64,000 nucleotides of DNA from Thermoplasmatales archaeon. GTDB lineage: Archaea > Thermoplasmatota > E2 > UBA202 > JdFR-43. Made by a program: the position numbers and the translations under genes. Where the stretch lies: the NCBI GenBank assembly GCA_014361195.1, contig JACIWA010000006.1, positions 1 to 64,000 of the forward strand, given 5' to 3'. The notes beneath the pieces were generated by a model that saw only the letters and a list, made by a program, of their open reading frames with translations, was not told where the DNA came from and ran no database searches. Below are positions 7,345-16,862 of the stretch, in pieces (positions within the stretch are counted from its first letter, which is position 1; every line of letters starts with the position of its first letter).

Positions 7345-8229
7345 TCATTTGAAATGCTCATAACCGATATTTTCAATTTCTTTTCTTTTCTTGCCAGAAG
7401 CCAAGTATATTTTATTTTCCTCTATAACATTTCCGATCTTTTTTATATCTATTTTCCTTTCAAAAGTTTTTCCATAAGGAGGAGGGATTGTAAACAACAA
7501 TTCATAGTCTCCTCCAAGATATAGTGCTTTATTTACATCATTTCCAGCAATTTCTGCGATTGGTAATTTTTCCTCATATATTTCAAACCCAACATTATTT
7601 ATTTTCATTAGCTGGTAAAGAGAGCTTGCGAGTCCATCTGATATATCCATACAGCATGAAACTTTTTTTGATTTTGCAAGAAATCTTCCCTCCTTTATCC
7701 TTGGCTTTACTTTCAAAATTTTCTCTTTCTCTTCGCTTAATATAAATGCCCCTTTTCCTAACTCACCTGTTACATAAACATCATCCCCTACTTTTGCTCC
7801 TTTCCTTAACATAGCTTCCTCTTTTTTTACTTTTCCAATCGCGGTAACTGATATTAAAATTCTATCCGCCTCCTTAGTATCTCCTCCTAAAATTTTTCCT
7901 CCAAAATTAAGAATACAATCTTCCATTCCTTCAATAATTTCATCAAAAAATTTTGAGTCCGTTTCTTTTGGCATTGCAAGCCCGACAAGCATTCCTATTG
8001 GCTCCGCCCCCTTGGACGCGATATCACTTAAATTAACCGCAATACTAAACCATCCAATATCATAAGGTTTTGAATTTTCTGGGAAATGTGTCTTTTCATA
8101 TACTATATCTGTTGTCAGCACTAAGTAATGATCATTTATTTCTATAAAAGCGCAGTCATCAAAAGGAATTGAAAATCTCTTGAGCAAGCTATCAACAATT
8201 TTTCTCTCACCAATTTCAGACAATTTCAT
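7345..8229 (-). CDS. thiL: Thiamine-monophosphate kinase
   Basis: ThiL phosphorylates thiamine monophosphate to the active diphosphate. The 294 residues show the AIR-synthase-like fold: N-terminal DDCAFIEI, LTTDIVYEKTHF, the substrate/Mg site AVNLSDIASKGAEPIGMLVGLAMP, GGDTKEAD, and the C-terminal half with MDISDGLASSLYQL and GGDYELLFTIPP. It is tail-to-tail with the NTPase cluster. An AT-rich element (ATTTATATATC) about 25 bases upstream of the ATG fits a leaderless promoter. It would supply TPP to the indolepyruvate oxidoreductase encoded further on. Confidence 0.95.
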   Translation of the reverse strand: MKLSEIGERKIVDSLLKRFSIPFDDCAFIEINDHYLVLTTDIVYEKTHFPENSKPYDIGWFSIAVNLSDIASKGAEPIGMLVGLAMPKETDSKFFDEIIEGMEDCILNFGGKILGGDTKEADRILISVTAIGKVKKEEAMLRKGAKVGDDVYVTGELGKGAFILSEEKEKILKVKPRIKEGRFLAKSKKVSCCMDISDGLASSLYQLMKINNVGFEIYEEKLPIAEIAGNDVNKALYLGGDYELLFTIPPPYGKTFERKIDIKKIGNVIEENKIYLASGKKRKEIENIGYEHFK

Positions 8230-8405
8230 GAAAATATATCAAGAAGATATATAAATTTGTGAGGCGTTGATATCATTTTTGGTGGAAACATTTAGATAAT
8301 TATAACTTCTCCGCGTCTTAATGAGTTTTTCAAAATTATATCTTTTAATATACCATATTACCACTCTTTCATCCAAAATCTTTATTATTGTTATTTTTTT
8401 GTAGA

Positions 8406-9482
8406 ATGGTGTTTGAATTAAATGCGGAAGAAATAAAGCAAATTGTTGAGAGATATTTTAGAGTATATGATGTAAAGCAGGAAGAGGATTTTTTTGCATT
8501 TTATGTTGAAATATTTGAAGAAAATTTCAAGGAAAAATTTGAAATGCTTTTAAATGAATTGAAGAATAGAAATTTGATACCGTTTATAAGAGAAGAAAGA
8601 GGAGAACATATAATTTTCATAACCCAAAAACCTCCTGTAAAGAAAAAATCAAATTTAATAAATCTCGCTCTTTTCATAGCCACTGTTATTACAACTACTT
8701 TCATGGGTTCGCTTCTTTATGCTTCTTTTGAAAATTTGAAATTTTCTTTTGGTTTCTATGAAATAGTAAATGGCTTTTTATTCTTCTCAATTCCCCTCCT
8801 CCTAATAATCGGAATCCATGAATCCGCACACTATATCGCATCTAAAAGGCATGGTATTGAAGCAACCCTTCCTTACTTCATCCCGATGCCTTTCCCTCCT
8901 CTTGGCACATTAGGGGCGGTTATATCAATAAAAGAACCAATTCCAGATAGGAATGCATTGCTTGATATAGGAATTGCTGGCCCCCTCGCGGGCTTTATAG
9001 TTGCAATCCCGATTCTTTTCCTCGGTTTAACCTATTCAAAATTCTCTCCAATTGAAGAAATGAAGGATGCAATTTTCCTAGGTGAGCCTCTTCTATTCAA
9101 AATCCTCTCCATAGCAATCAATGTTCCGGAGGGTTCTGTAATAAATATGCATCCGACTGCATTTGCTGGCTGGGTCGGCCTGCTTGTCACCGCCATAAAT
9201 CTTTTGCCCGCTGGCCAGCTCGATGGCGGGCACATAGCGAGGGCGGTTTTGAAAAGGAGGCACAGATATGCAAGCATTATAACTGTTTTTGTCCTTCTTG
9301 CTCTTACAATGTTTGGCTTGGGCAACTGGCTTCTTATGATTCTTCTCCTTGTTTTTTTGATAGGAACAGAGCATCCTCCCCCTCTTAATGAAATAACACC
9401 TCTTGATAGAAAAAGGAAAATTCTAGCAATTGTTGCCTTAATAATATTCATTCTGAGCTTTTCTCCAATGCCAATGAGATAA
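8406..9482 (+). CDS. Site-2-type intramembrane metalloprotease (M50 family)
   Basis: A 358-residue membrane protease. The first ~85 residues are a soluble domain similar to those in archaeal/plant EGY-like S2P proteins. Membrane helices follow, with the zinc motif HESAHY (near residue 140) inside a hydrophobic segment and the third ligand in LLPAGQLDGGHI (near residue 270). GTLGAVISIKEPIPDRNALLDIGIAGPLAG is typical of the group. ATG 8406 is preferred over 8388 because MVFELNAEEI begins the conserved soluble domain. S2P proteases cleave membrane-bound regulators; the substrate here is unknown. Confidence 0.92.
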   Translation: MVFELNAEEIKQIVERYFRVYDVKQEEDFFAFYVEIFEENFKEKFEMLLNELKNRNLIPFIREERGEHIIFITQKPPVKKKSNLINLALFIATVITTTFMGSLLYASFENLKFSFGFYEIVNGFLFFSIPLLLIIGIHESAHYIASKRHGIEATLPYFIPMPFPPLGTLGAVISIKEPIPDRNALLDIGIAGPLAGFIVAIPILFLGLTYSKFSPIEEMKDAIFLGEPLLFKILSIAINVPEGSVINMHPTAFAGWVGLLVTAINLLPAGQLDGGHIARAVLKRRHRYASIITVFVLLALTMFGLGNWLLMILLLVFLIGTEHPPPLNEITPLDRKRKILAIVALIIFILSFSPMPMR

Positions 9483-9540
9483 AAACAATGACGAGATAAA
9501 AAAATAACAAATATATATGCTCTTTTGATTAAAGGTTGAA

Positions 9541-10908
9541 ATGAAAAGTATAATTGCATTGGTAGTCATGGCTATCCTACTAATTCCTTCAAATTATTCA
9601 AGCAATATTAAACCAGGCAATGAGTTGCCATCCGCTGAAGATATATTTTCTTTTTTCTACTTATTTAGAAACAAATTGAGGGAAGAAAATTTTTTTACTG
9701 ATATAGATGAGATACCAGAAATAATAGTTGAAAAAAATGATATTCAGCTTCTGGAGAATAGTTCCCTTTGCTTAGTTGAGGCAATAAAAGAATTTTATGA
9801 AACTATTGGAGTAGAATATGAGGAAAGCAAAATAGAGGAATTTGCAAATAGTTTGCATTTTAAAGATATAGAAAATTTTGCAATCTCTTCAATATTGTAT
9901 TCATATACAAAAACAATAAAATCAAAAAATAATGAAGAAAGAAATCAAAATATTTTTTCAACAATAGAGGAAGTTAGAAAATACTCCTTCCTGCTTATGA
10001 ACACAAATTTTCAGGAAACAAAATTTGATTGCTATGGAAAAATAGCTTTTGGTGGGGTCAAAGATGATTACTACAAAAATTATATCTTTATAATTGACTT
10101 TGGAGGAAATGACTTTTATGATGAAGGAAATTCTTCTTTTATTCTTGATTTAAAAGGGAGTGATCACTATAAAAAAAGAGATTCAGAAAACAGCTATACC
10201 TTTATATTTGATATGGAAGGAGATGATTATCATAATAATGCTTGCTACTCCAGCAAAAGTTTTTCATTTTTATTTGACTTAAAGGGAAACGATTCTTACT
10301 ATGATCAAACGTGCGTAGCATATGAAAATGGAACATCTCTCCTTATTGATTTCTCGGGAAATGATTTATACGAAGGAAAAAATTTTACCCAGGCATTTTC
10401 TTCAAATGGTGTGGCTGTTCTAATTGATATTTTTGGGGATGATACATATATCTCTTCTTCTCATTCTCAGTCTTCCTCAATATATGGCTTTTCTTCTCTC
10501 ATTGATTTATATGGAAACGATGTTTTCTATTCATCTGATGCTTCTCAATCCTATTCAGATGGCATAACCTCCTTTTCTTTCTTATTAAATCTTTTTGGAG
10601 ATGATTTTTATAAATCAGGAAATTACTCTCAAGGGTATGCAAATGGTGGCTATGCAATTTTCTTTGATTTTAGTGGAGAGGATGGATATGAAGTAAACCA
10701 TTATAGTCAAAGTTGCTCAATTTTTGGCTTATCAATTTTTGCGGATACGGGAGGAAAAAATAGCTTTTCTCACGGGCTGTTTTGTCAGGGGAAAAAATTG
10801 GGAGGAATTGCCCTATTTTTAGATAAATTTGAAATAAATGATGATCTAATCAATATAATTCAGAATTTAAAGAGCAATGTCTGGAAATTCCTTTCTTATT
10901 TTCTCTAA
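9541..10908 (+). CDS. Secreted protein with nine tandem D-x-x-G-N-D-x-Y repeats
   Basis: A 455-residue predicted exported protein: signal peptide (SIIALVVMAILLIPSNYS), a helical/acidic region to about residue 185, then a run of repeats. Between residues ~187 and ~385 the motif LDLKGND-Y occurs about nine times (GGND, KGSD, EGDD, KGND, SGND, FGDD, YGND, FGDD, SGED), 17-30 residues apart, each preceded by a hydrophobic strand and followed by aromatic residues and Ser/Gln-rich spacers such as SQSYSDG. This suggests a beta-solenoid with a stacked acidic/aromatic ladder, possibly calcium binding. I do not recognise a function. TATA box at about 9508-9517. The end overlaps convergent purB by 42 bases. 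Confidence 0.85.
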   Translation: MKSIIALVVMAILLIPSNYSSNIKPGNELPSAEDIFSFFYLFRNKLREENFFTDIDEIPEIIVEKNDIQLLENSSLCLVEAIKEFYETIGVEYEESKIEEFANSLHFKDIENFAISSILYSYTKTIKSKNNEERNQNIFSTIEEVRKYSFLLMNTNFQETKFDCYGKIAFGGVKDDYYKNYIFIIDFGGNDFYDEGNSSFILDLKGSDHYKKRDSENSYTFIFDMEGDDYHNNACYSSKSFSFLFDLKGNDSYYDQTCVAYENGTSLLIDFSGNDLYEGKNFTQAFSSNGVAVLIDIFGDDTYISSSHSQSSSIYGFSSLIDLYGNDVFYSSDASQSYSDGITSFSFLLNLFGDDFYKSGNYSQGYANGGYAIFFDFSGEDGYEVNHYSQSCSIFGLSIFADTGGKNSFSHGLFCQGKKLGGIALFLDKFEINDDLINIIQNLKSNVWKFLSYFL

Positions 10909-12189
10909 TGTAATTTCAACCAATCTCTCCGCATGTCCATAATATTCTCCTATTTCATCAATTATTTCCGCTATTTCCTTGCTGACAACTTCCCTGAGGG
11001 CAACATTTCTGTTTTTTGCTTCCATTGAATATTTTCTCATCAGCTCATGCGCCTCTTGCCTGCCTATGCCCCTCTTTACCAGCTTAAGCATCACCGCCTC
11101 GCTTAGTATTGCTCCCTTGCTTATTTCCATATTTTCCTTCATTTTTGATGTATTTACCCTGAGTTTGGAAAAAACCTCTCTCATTTTATATACTATCCAG
11201 TCGGTTAGAATAAGGGAATGGGGAATTATGAATCTTTCAGATGAGGAATTGCATAAGTCTCTTTCATGCCATTGAATAGCATTTTCCCAAGCGGGTAGGA
11301 GATTACTCTTTATCACTCTTGCCAGCCCGCATATTTGCTCACAAGTTACTGGATTTCTTTTATGTGGCATTGTTGATGAGCCAACCTGTTTTTCTTCAAA
11401 AAATTCTTCTACTTCCGCTATCTCACTTCTCTGCAAATTTCTTATTTCTGTTGCAAACTTCTCTATTGATGTGGATAAATTTGCAAGGAATGATATTAGC
11501 TCAATATATCTATCTCTTCCAACAATTTGGGTAGATGGAATCTCAGCCTTTAAACCCAGTTCTTTCATAACAAATTCCTGTATCTCAAAAAATTTTTCTC
11601 CAAATGATGCCCCTGTTCCAACCGCTCCCGACATCTTCCCGTAAGAAATTTCTTCTCTCACCCTTCTCAATCTTTTTATGTGGCGAAATATTTCGTCCGC
11701 ATAAATCGCCATCTTTAAGCCAAATGTTATTGGCAGTGCATGCTGGCCATGTGTTCGACCGATCATAACCGCTTTCTTATATTTAAATGCCATTTCTGAA
11801 AGAACCTCAAGCAATTTTATCATTTCCTTTTCAATTATATCCAGTGCATCCCTTATCTGCAATGCATTCGCGGTATCAACTATATCATAGGAGGTGGCGC
11901 CGAGATGTACATATTTTTCATATCTACATTTTTCAGCTAAAGCCTTTACCATTGCCATGACATCATGCCCTATTTCCTTCTCTATTTCCTTAACCCTTTC
12001 AACTTTGACATATTTGGTACTTGCCTTCTTCTCTATTTCTTCTCCTGCTTCTTTTGGTATATTTCCTACAAAAGCATGGGCTTTTGCAAGCTTTCCTTCA
12101 ACTTTTAGCCAATATGAAAGTCTGTTTTCCTCGCTAAAAATATTTTTGATTTCTTCTCTTCCATACCTGAATTCAATCGGGCAAATCAT
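10867..12189 (-). CDS. purB: Adenylosuccinate lyase
   Basis: PurB acts twice in purine synthesis, splitting fumarate from SAICAR and from adenylosuccinate. The 440 residues include the family signature GSSTMPHKRNP (near residue 273), GRTHGQHALP with the catalytic His (near 147), HLGATSYDIVDT and SGAVGTGASFGE. Length is normal. Its 3' end overlaps the convergent repeat-protein gene by 42 bases, so transcription of the two must interfere or be separated in time. purP, another purine gene, is at 44198-45337. Confidence 0.96.
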   Translation of the reverse strand: MICPIEFRYGREEIKNIFSEENRLSYWLKVEGKLAKAHAFVGNIPKEAGEEIEKKASTKYVKVERVKEIEKEIGHDVMAMVKALAEKCRYEKYVHLGATSYDIVDTANALQIRDALDIIEKEMIKLLEVLSEMAFKYKKAVMIGRTHGQHALPITFGLKMAIYADEIFRHIKRLRRVREEISYGKMSGAVGTGASFGEKFFEIQEFVMKELGLKAEIPSTQIVGRDRYIELISFLANLSTSIEKFATEIRNLQRSEIAEVEEFFEEKQVGSSTMPHKRNPVTCEQICGLARVIKSNLLPAWENAIQWHERDLCNSSSERFIIPHSLILTDWIVYKMREVFSKLRVNTSKMKENMEISKGAILSEAVMLKLVKRGIGRQEAHELMRKYSMEAKNRNVALREVVSKEIAEIIDEIGEYYGHAERLVEITLEKIRKEFPDIAL

Positions 12190-12279
12190 AGCATTATATC
12201 AACAAATATTATTTTATTTTTTACTTTTAAAAAATAGACAAGATTTTAAACCCAATTTTTATACAGAAATAAATTGAAT

Positions 12280-13575
12280 ATGGCAATAAGAAAAGACCAT
12301 TTAGAAATGCTTGATAAGCTCGATGAAATTTTTATCTTACTGGATAGAGACGCAAAAATATTATTTGCAAACAGAGCTATCGAAAAAATATCAAAAGGAA
12401 AAATAAGGAAGAAAGAAATAATAGGAAAAAATTTTTTTAATTTATTTCCTTCATTGGAAGAAAAGTTAAAGGGGGAGAAAATAAAAATTAGAGAATTTAT
12501 TTTGCTGAATGGAAAGGAGATATTTGCGGAAATAAATAAAATTCCTATTAAAGAAAAGCGGGATATTAAGCAATTTTTGGTAATAATAAAAGATATCAGC
12601 GATTTTAAAAATAACGAGGAAAAATTGAAAGAAACACTTGAAAAATATTCGAGGATTGTTGAAATTGCGAGAGAAGGAATATGTATAGATGATGAGAATG
12701 AAAAAATGATATTTGTGAATAAGGCCTTTGCAGATATTTTGGGATATAAAAAGAATGAGTTAATCGGGAAAGATATTTCAGATTTTGTTGATGAGGAAGG
12801 AAAGAAAATTTTGGAGAAGCAAACAAGGCTTAGGAGAAGAGGAAAGTCGAGCAGATATGAATTGAAAATTTATAGGAAAGATGGTGAGCCAAGATATCTT
12901 TTAATATCCGCTTCTCCCTTAATCATAAATGGAAAATATAAAGGAAGCATAAGTGTGAATTTGGATATAACAGAAAGAAAAAATATGGAGGAGAAGTTAA
13001 GAGCGGAAAGAGAACAGCTTTTCTCACTATTGGGGGGAATTGATGAGCCAATTTACATATCCGATCCAAATACATATGAAATACTTTTTGTTAATAAAGT
13101 TATAAAAGATTTGTTTGGTAAGGATATTATCGGTAAAAAATGCTATGAAGTATTTCAAAATTTAGAAAAGCCTTGTGATTTTTGTACAAATGAAAAAATT
13201 TTTGGGGAAAATTTTGGAAATACATATGTTTGGGAATGGAAAAATTTGATTAACAGCAGATGGTATAAGTGCATTGATAAAGGAATAAAATGGATTGATG
13301 GGAGAGAAGCAAGATTGGAAATCGCGATAGATATAACAGAAAGAAAACTTGCGGAAGAGGTTTTAAGAGAAGCTCTTGAGAAAGAAAGGGAATTTAAGTT
13401 AAAAACTGCACACTATTTCTTCAATCCGACAACAATAGCAAAAGGATACATAAGCCTGGTAATTGAAGAAATTGAAAATGAAAAGAAGGAAAAACTTGAA
13501 AAAGCTCTATATGCTATTGATAGAATAGAAAAAGTTATCAAGAATATAATAACTACTGGAGAAGTAAAGGAATAA
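12280..13575 (+). CDS. Three-PAS-domain sensor protein ending in a kinase-like HYFFNP module, no ATPase domain
   Basis: A 431-residue soluble protein. Three PAS domains are visible: about residues 8-112 (ILLDRDAKILFANRA), 118-232 (ICIDDENEKMIFVNKAF ... LDITERK) and 240-355 (YISDPNTYEILFVNK ... IDITERK); the third holds CDFC, which may bind a metal or haem. A coiled linker then leads to residues ~368-431 with TAHYFFNPTTIAKGYISL, which looks like the dimerisation/phospho-acceptor helix of a histidine kinase. No HATPase domain (N, G1, G2 boxes) follows; the protein ends 40 residues later. A shorter protein at 41138-41866 ends in the same module. Start is ATG 12280. Role: signal sensing, partner unknown. 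Confidence 0.85.
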   Translation: MAIRKDHLEMLDKLDEIFILLDRDAKILFANRAIEKISKGKIRKKEIIGKNFFNLFPSLEEKLKGEKIKIREFILLNGKEIFAEINKIPIKEKRDIKQFLVIIKDISDFKNNEEKLKETLEKYSRIVEIAREGICIDDENEKMIFVNKAFADILGYKKNELIGKDISDFVDEEGKKILEKQTRLRRRGKSSRYELKIYRKDGEPRYLLISASPLIINGKYKGSISVNLDITERKNMEEKLRAEREQLFSLLGGIDEPIYISDPNTYEILFVNKVIKDLFGKDIIGKKCYEVFQNLEKPCDFCTNEKIFGENFGNTYVWEWKNLINSRWYKCIDKGIKWIDGREARLEIAIDITERKLAEEVLREALEKEREFKLKTAHYFFNPTTIAKGYISLVIEEIENEKKEKLEKALYAIDRIEKVIKNIITTGEVKE

Positions 13576-13578
13576 AAA

Positions 13579-14460
13579 TTATTTTTCCTCTTTTCTTTTT
13601 TCTTCATTTGCCTTTACATGTGCTAAATGAACTAAATTTAAATTTTTCTCAATAAGTTTTTCAAAAATTTCTTTACTACTTTCGATATCTATTTTATTTC
13701 CAGGAGATACAAAAAATTTTTTAATCTTTATCCCAACTTTCCTCTCATCGATGAATATGTATCCATTTCTTTCCTCCCCAACAAGCAATTTTTTTGCAAT
13801 TCCTATAGTTGGAATCTTATTTATAACTCCAAAATGGCATGCTATACCAAAGAATCTTGTATGAAGCAATCCATTTCCATCTATCAACACTACATCCGGT
13901 TTTTCGTTTTTTATCAATTCTTGCAGAACAGGCAATTCTCGATATGTAAGATACGTGGGTATATATGGGAAATCTATCTTTTTTCTTACGACTTTAATCT
14001 TTTTAATTTTATAATTTTCGCATTCAACATATGCTCCATATGCATATTTTCCATATGCAACATCCATCCCCGCTATCTTCGCTGGTTCATCAACTTCCTC
14101 AAAAATAATTTTATTCCTCAATTTTTCCTGCTCCTCCCTCAATTTTTTTAAAGGATAATCTGTTTCAAAATCATCAAATAAATATTTCTCAAGCTCTATT
14201 TTTCCATCTTTAATTTCAATTCCATCTCTCCTTAGCATTTCAATTTTTTTCTCAATTCCATGAGCATATCCACCAATGCTTCCATCGCTTTGAATTACTC
14301 TGTAGCAAGGAACATTTTTGTAAGGATTTTCATTGAGCATTTTTCCAACCGCTCTACAGGCAATTATGTCCCCGAGAGCAATTGCTACTTTTCCATATGT
14401 AGAAACCTTTCCCCTTGGAATTTGCTTTACAATCTCATATGTTTTTTTATATAGATTCAT
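13579..14460 (-). CDS. Fusion of O6-alkylguanine-DNA alkyltransferase-like domain and endonuclease V
   Basis: A 293-residue DNA repair fusion. Residues ~1-80 are the DNA-binding/active domain of the alkyltransferase family: IPRGKVSTYGKVA, ACRAVGKMLNENP and the active-site PCYRVI (usually PCHRVI) followed by GSIGGYAHG. Residues ~100-290 are endonuclease V: AGMDVAYG (catalytic Asp), RELPVLQELI, VVLIDGNGLLHTRFFGIACHFGV and PTIGIAKKLL. Such a fusion has been described for Ferroplasma acidarmanus and removes alkylated and deaminated bases. The His-to-Tyr change beside the active Cys may affect methyl transfer. It overlaps iorB upstream by 14 bases, so it seems to be read from the ior operon. Confidence 0.92.
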   Translation of the reverse strand: MNLYKKTYEIVKQIPRGKVSTYGKVAIALGDIIACRAVGKMLNENPYKNVPCYRVIQSDGSIGGYAHGIEKKIEMLRRDGIEIKDGKIELEKYLFDDFETDYPLKKLREEQEKLRNKIIFEEVDEPAKIAGMDVAYGKYAYGAYVECENYKIKKIKVVRKKIDFPYIPTYLTYRELPVLQELIKNEKPDVVLIDGNGLLHTRFFGIACHFGVINKIPTIGIAKKLLVGEERNGYIFIDERKVGIKIKKFFVSPGNKIDIESSKEIFEKLIEKNLNLVHLAHVKANEEKRKEEK

Positions 14461-15046
14461 AAATTTTTTTGGCCTCCTCTTTCCCTCTCCTAAATGCTTC
14501 TAAATTTTTTTCTAAATGCTTCTCTGAAAAAGTCTCCTTTATTGTTTCGACTATACTTTCTTCTTTTAATGGAAATATGTGAAGGGCATAAAAGGAGCCG
14601 AGCATTACAATATTTTTTGTAAGTAGGCTTCCAACACTATTTGCAATTCTATTTGCATCTATTTTAATTAATCTACAATGTGAAGATATTTTTTCAAATA
14701 TCTCATCAACTTCTGGATACTTTCCAATTCCAAGTGAAGTTAAAGGTGGAACAATCGGATTTATATCTGTTATTACGATTCCATTCTTCCCAACTTTCTT
14801 TAGATTCCTCAAAGCTTCGAGTGGTTCAAATGAAAGAATTGCATCTGCTGAAAAACCTTTTAGAATAGGAGAAAAAACATTTCCTATCCTTACCACGCAT
14901 TCAACATTTCCTCCTCTCTGTGCCATCCCATGCAATTCAGACATTACAACATTATAGCCTTCCTTAAGAGCGGATTTTGCAATTATTTTTGCGGTTGTTA
15001 TTATTCCTTGCCCACCAACTCCACATATAACTATACTTTTTTTCAT
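14447..15046 (-). CDS. iorB: Indolepyruvate:ferredoxin oxidoreductase beta subunit
   Basis: The small (gamma-domain) subunit of IOR, which oxidatively decarboxylates aryl pyruvates to aryl-CoA with reduction of ferredoxin. The start is ATG 15046, overlapping the iorA stop as ATGA; sequence before it is shared with iorA's end and not part of the protein. The 199 residues begin IVICGVGGQGIITTAKIIAKSA, followed by VMSELHGMAQRGG and GFSADAILSFEPLEALR, which are typical of the family. Downstream it overlaps the alkyltransferase-EndoV gene. Confidence 0.94.
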   Translation of the reverse strand: MKKSIVICGVGGQGIITTAKIIAKSALKEGYNVVMSELHGMAQRGGNVECVVRIGNVFSPILKGFSADAILSFEPLEALRNLKKVGKNGIVITDINPIVPPLTSLGIGKYPEVDEIFEKISSHCRLIKIDANRIANSVGSLLTKNIVMLGSFYALHIFPLKEESIVETIKETFSEKHLEKNLEAFRRGKEEAKKIYESI

Positions 15047-16860
15047 TTTCTCACTATCGCTCCAAATGGACATATTTGTGTGCAAACTCCACATGAAGTG
15101 CAGATTTCCTCATTTATTTTTATTTTATCTCCTTCAAAATAGAATGCGGGGCATGCAAATTTTGTTATGCATATCTTACATTTTTTGCATTTTTCCTCAT
15201 CTATTAAATATTTTCCTTCCCTTCTTTTTTCAATCAATATGCAAGGTGAACGAGAAATTATTACAGAAAGCTCATCTCTTTCCAAAGCTCTTTTTATAGC
15301 GTTCTTTGTATCTTCAATATTTTTTGGATTTACTACTTCAACATTTTTAATACCCATTCCCTTTACAAGCCTTTCAATATCTATTCTCAATGCATCTTCT
15401 CCCATCCCATTTTTTTCACTGCCTGGGTGGGGCTGGTGCCCTGTCATTGCGGTTGTAAAGTTATCCAGAATTATCAAGATAAAGTTATGCTTGTGGTGGA
15501 TGGCATTTATCAGGGCGGGCAAGCCAGCGTGATAAAATGTTGAATCCCCAATGAAAGCTATAACCTTTTGCTCTGTTGCCTTTGAAAACCCGCACGCGGA
15601 GCCGACGCTCGAGCCCATGCACAGCAGAAAATCAGCGGTCTTGTAAGGAGGTAAAATGCCGAGTGTGTAGCAACCTATATCAGTTGGATAGATTGCATCT
15701 TTTGGAGCAACTTGCTTAACCGCATAATATGTCGCCCTGTGAGGGCAACCAGGGCATAGAATAGGTGGACGGGGTACAACTTCTATATCGAGGCTTTCCT
15801 CCTCATATGGTATTTTGTAAAAATCGCATAATGCCTTATAAACTATATCAGGAGTATATTCATAATATCTTTTAAGCGAGCTGAAACCTTTTCCATATAT
15901 CTCTGTTTTTATTTCATTCTCTTTTGCAATTGCTTTTATTTGCTCCTCCATAAATGGCTCGAGCTCTTCAATAACAAACACTCTTTTACATTCGTTCAAA
16001 AAATCAATTATTTTTTTTCTTGGTAAAGGATTGCTCATTCCTATTTTCAAAATTTTGCATTTTATATCTAAGTCATCAATTGCCTCCCTTACATAATTAT
16101 AGCTTGCTCCACTTGTTATTATTCCATCCTCACCTCCACAATATTCGATTACATTAAATTTGCTCTCATTTGAAATATTTTCCGCTTCTTCCATTTTTTT
16201 AATCAATATTGGATGGAGCTTTCTTGCAACTTCTGGAACAGTTACCATCATATCTTCCTTAACAAAGGCTCCATATTTCTTTTTGTAAGAAAATTCATTG
16301 CATTCCACTACTCCTCGCATATGGCTGATTCTTGTTGTTGTCCTCAAAAACACCGGAATTGATAGCTTTTCTGAAATATCGAATGCTTCGATTGTCATAT
16401 CTTTTGCTTCCTGCGGGCTACTTGGCTCAAACATTGGCAAACAAGCAAATCTGGCAAAAATTCTGTTATCTTGCTCATTCTGGCTTGAATGGCAACTTGG
16501 GTCATCCGCACTTACAATTACATGTCCTCCTTTGCAACCAACATATGCATATGTCATTATTGCATCACTGGCTACATTAATCCCAACATGCTTCATACAG
16601 GTTAAGCTCCTCAGCCCGCTTACAGAACATGCGGAGGCAAATTCAATCGCAACTTTCTCATTCACAGAATACTGAAAATAGAAAGGTGCCTCCATTCCAT
16701 TTTTTTTCATGTATATTACAATTTCAGAAAAGGCATCCGCAATTTCCGAAGAAGGTGTTCCAGGGTATGTTGTTACAACATCCACGCCCGCTTCCAGCCC
16801 GCCCCTCGCGATCGCCTCATTGCCCAGCAATATTTTTTTTCCTGGAGTAAGCAATTCCAT
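15043..16860 (-). CDS. iorA: Indolepyruvate:ferredoxin oxidoreductase alpha subunit
   Basis: The 605-residue catalytic subunit. It starts with GNEAIARGGLEAGVDVVTTYPGTPSSEI, the pyruvate-oxidoreductase domain I, followed by the core domains; the TPP region is CPGCPHRATYYAV (near residue 368) and GDSTFYHAGLPALINAI (near 440) with DNFTTAMTGHQ. The C-terminus carries two ferredoxin clusters, CKKCKICITKFACP and CTSCGVCTQICP. The first cluster has one spacing variation, as is usual in IorA. With the downstream iorB and upstream acyl-CoA synthetase subunit it forms an operon for aromatic amino-acid fermentation in the cytoplasm. Around 15420-15680 codons are GC-richer than in the rest of the gene. 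Confidence 0.96.
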   Translation of the reverse strand: MELLTPGKKILLGNEAIARGGLEAGVDVVTTYPGTPSSEIADAFSEIVIYMKKNGMEAPFYFQYSVNEKVAIEFASACSVSGLRSLTCMKHVGINVASDAIMTYAYVGCKGGHVIVSADDPSCHSSQNEQDNRIFARFACLPMFEPSSPQEAKDMTIEAFDISEKLSIPVFLRTTTRISHMRGVVECNEFSYKKKYGAFVKEDMMVTVPEVARKLHPILIKKMEEAENISNESKFNVIEYCGGEDGIITSGASYNYVREAIDDLDIKCKILKIGMSNPLPRKKIIDFLNECKRVFVIEELEPFMEEQIKAIAKENEIKTEIYGKGFSSLKRYYEYTPDIVYKALCDFYKIPYEEESLDIEVVPRPPILCPGCPHRATYYAVKQVAPKDAIYPTDIGCYTLGILPPYKTADFLLCMGSSVGSACGFSKATEQKVIAFIGDSTFYHAGLPALINAIHHKHNFILIILDNFTTAMTGHQPHPGSEKNGMGEDALRIDIERLVKGMGIKNVEVVNPKNIEDTKNAIKRALERDELSVIISRSPCILIEKRREGKYLIDEEKCKKCKICITKFACPAFYFEGDKIKINEEICTSCGVCTQICPFGAIVRK

Positions 16861-16862
16861 AT

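Noticed and set aside
9032-9559. Minus-strand open frame of 175 codons opposite the M50 protease
   Set aside because: It lies antisense within a gene that has clear catalytic motifs; low-complexity Cys/Arg-rich translation shows it is a shadow frame.
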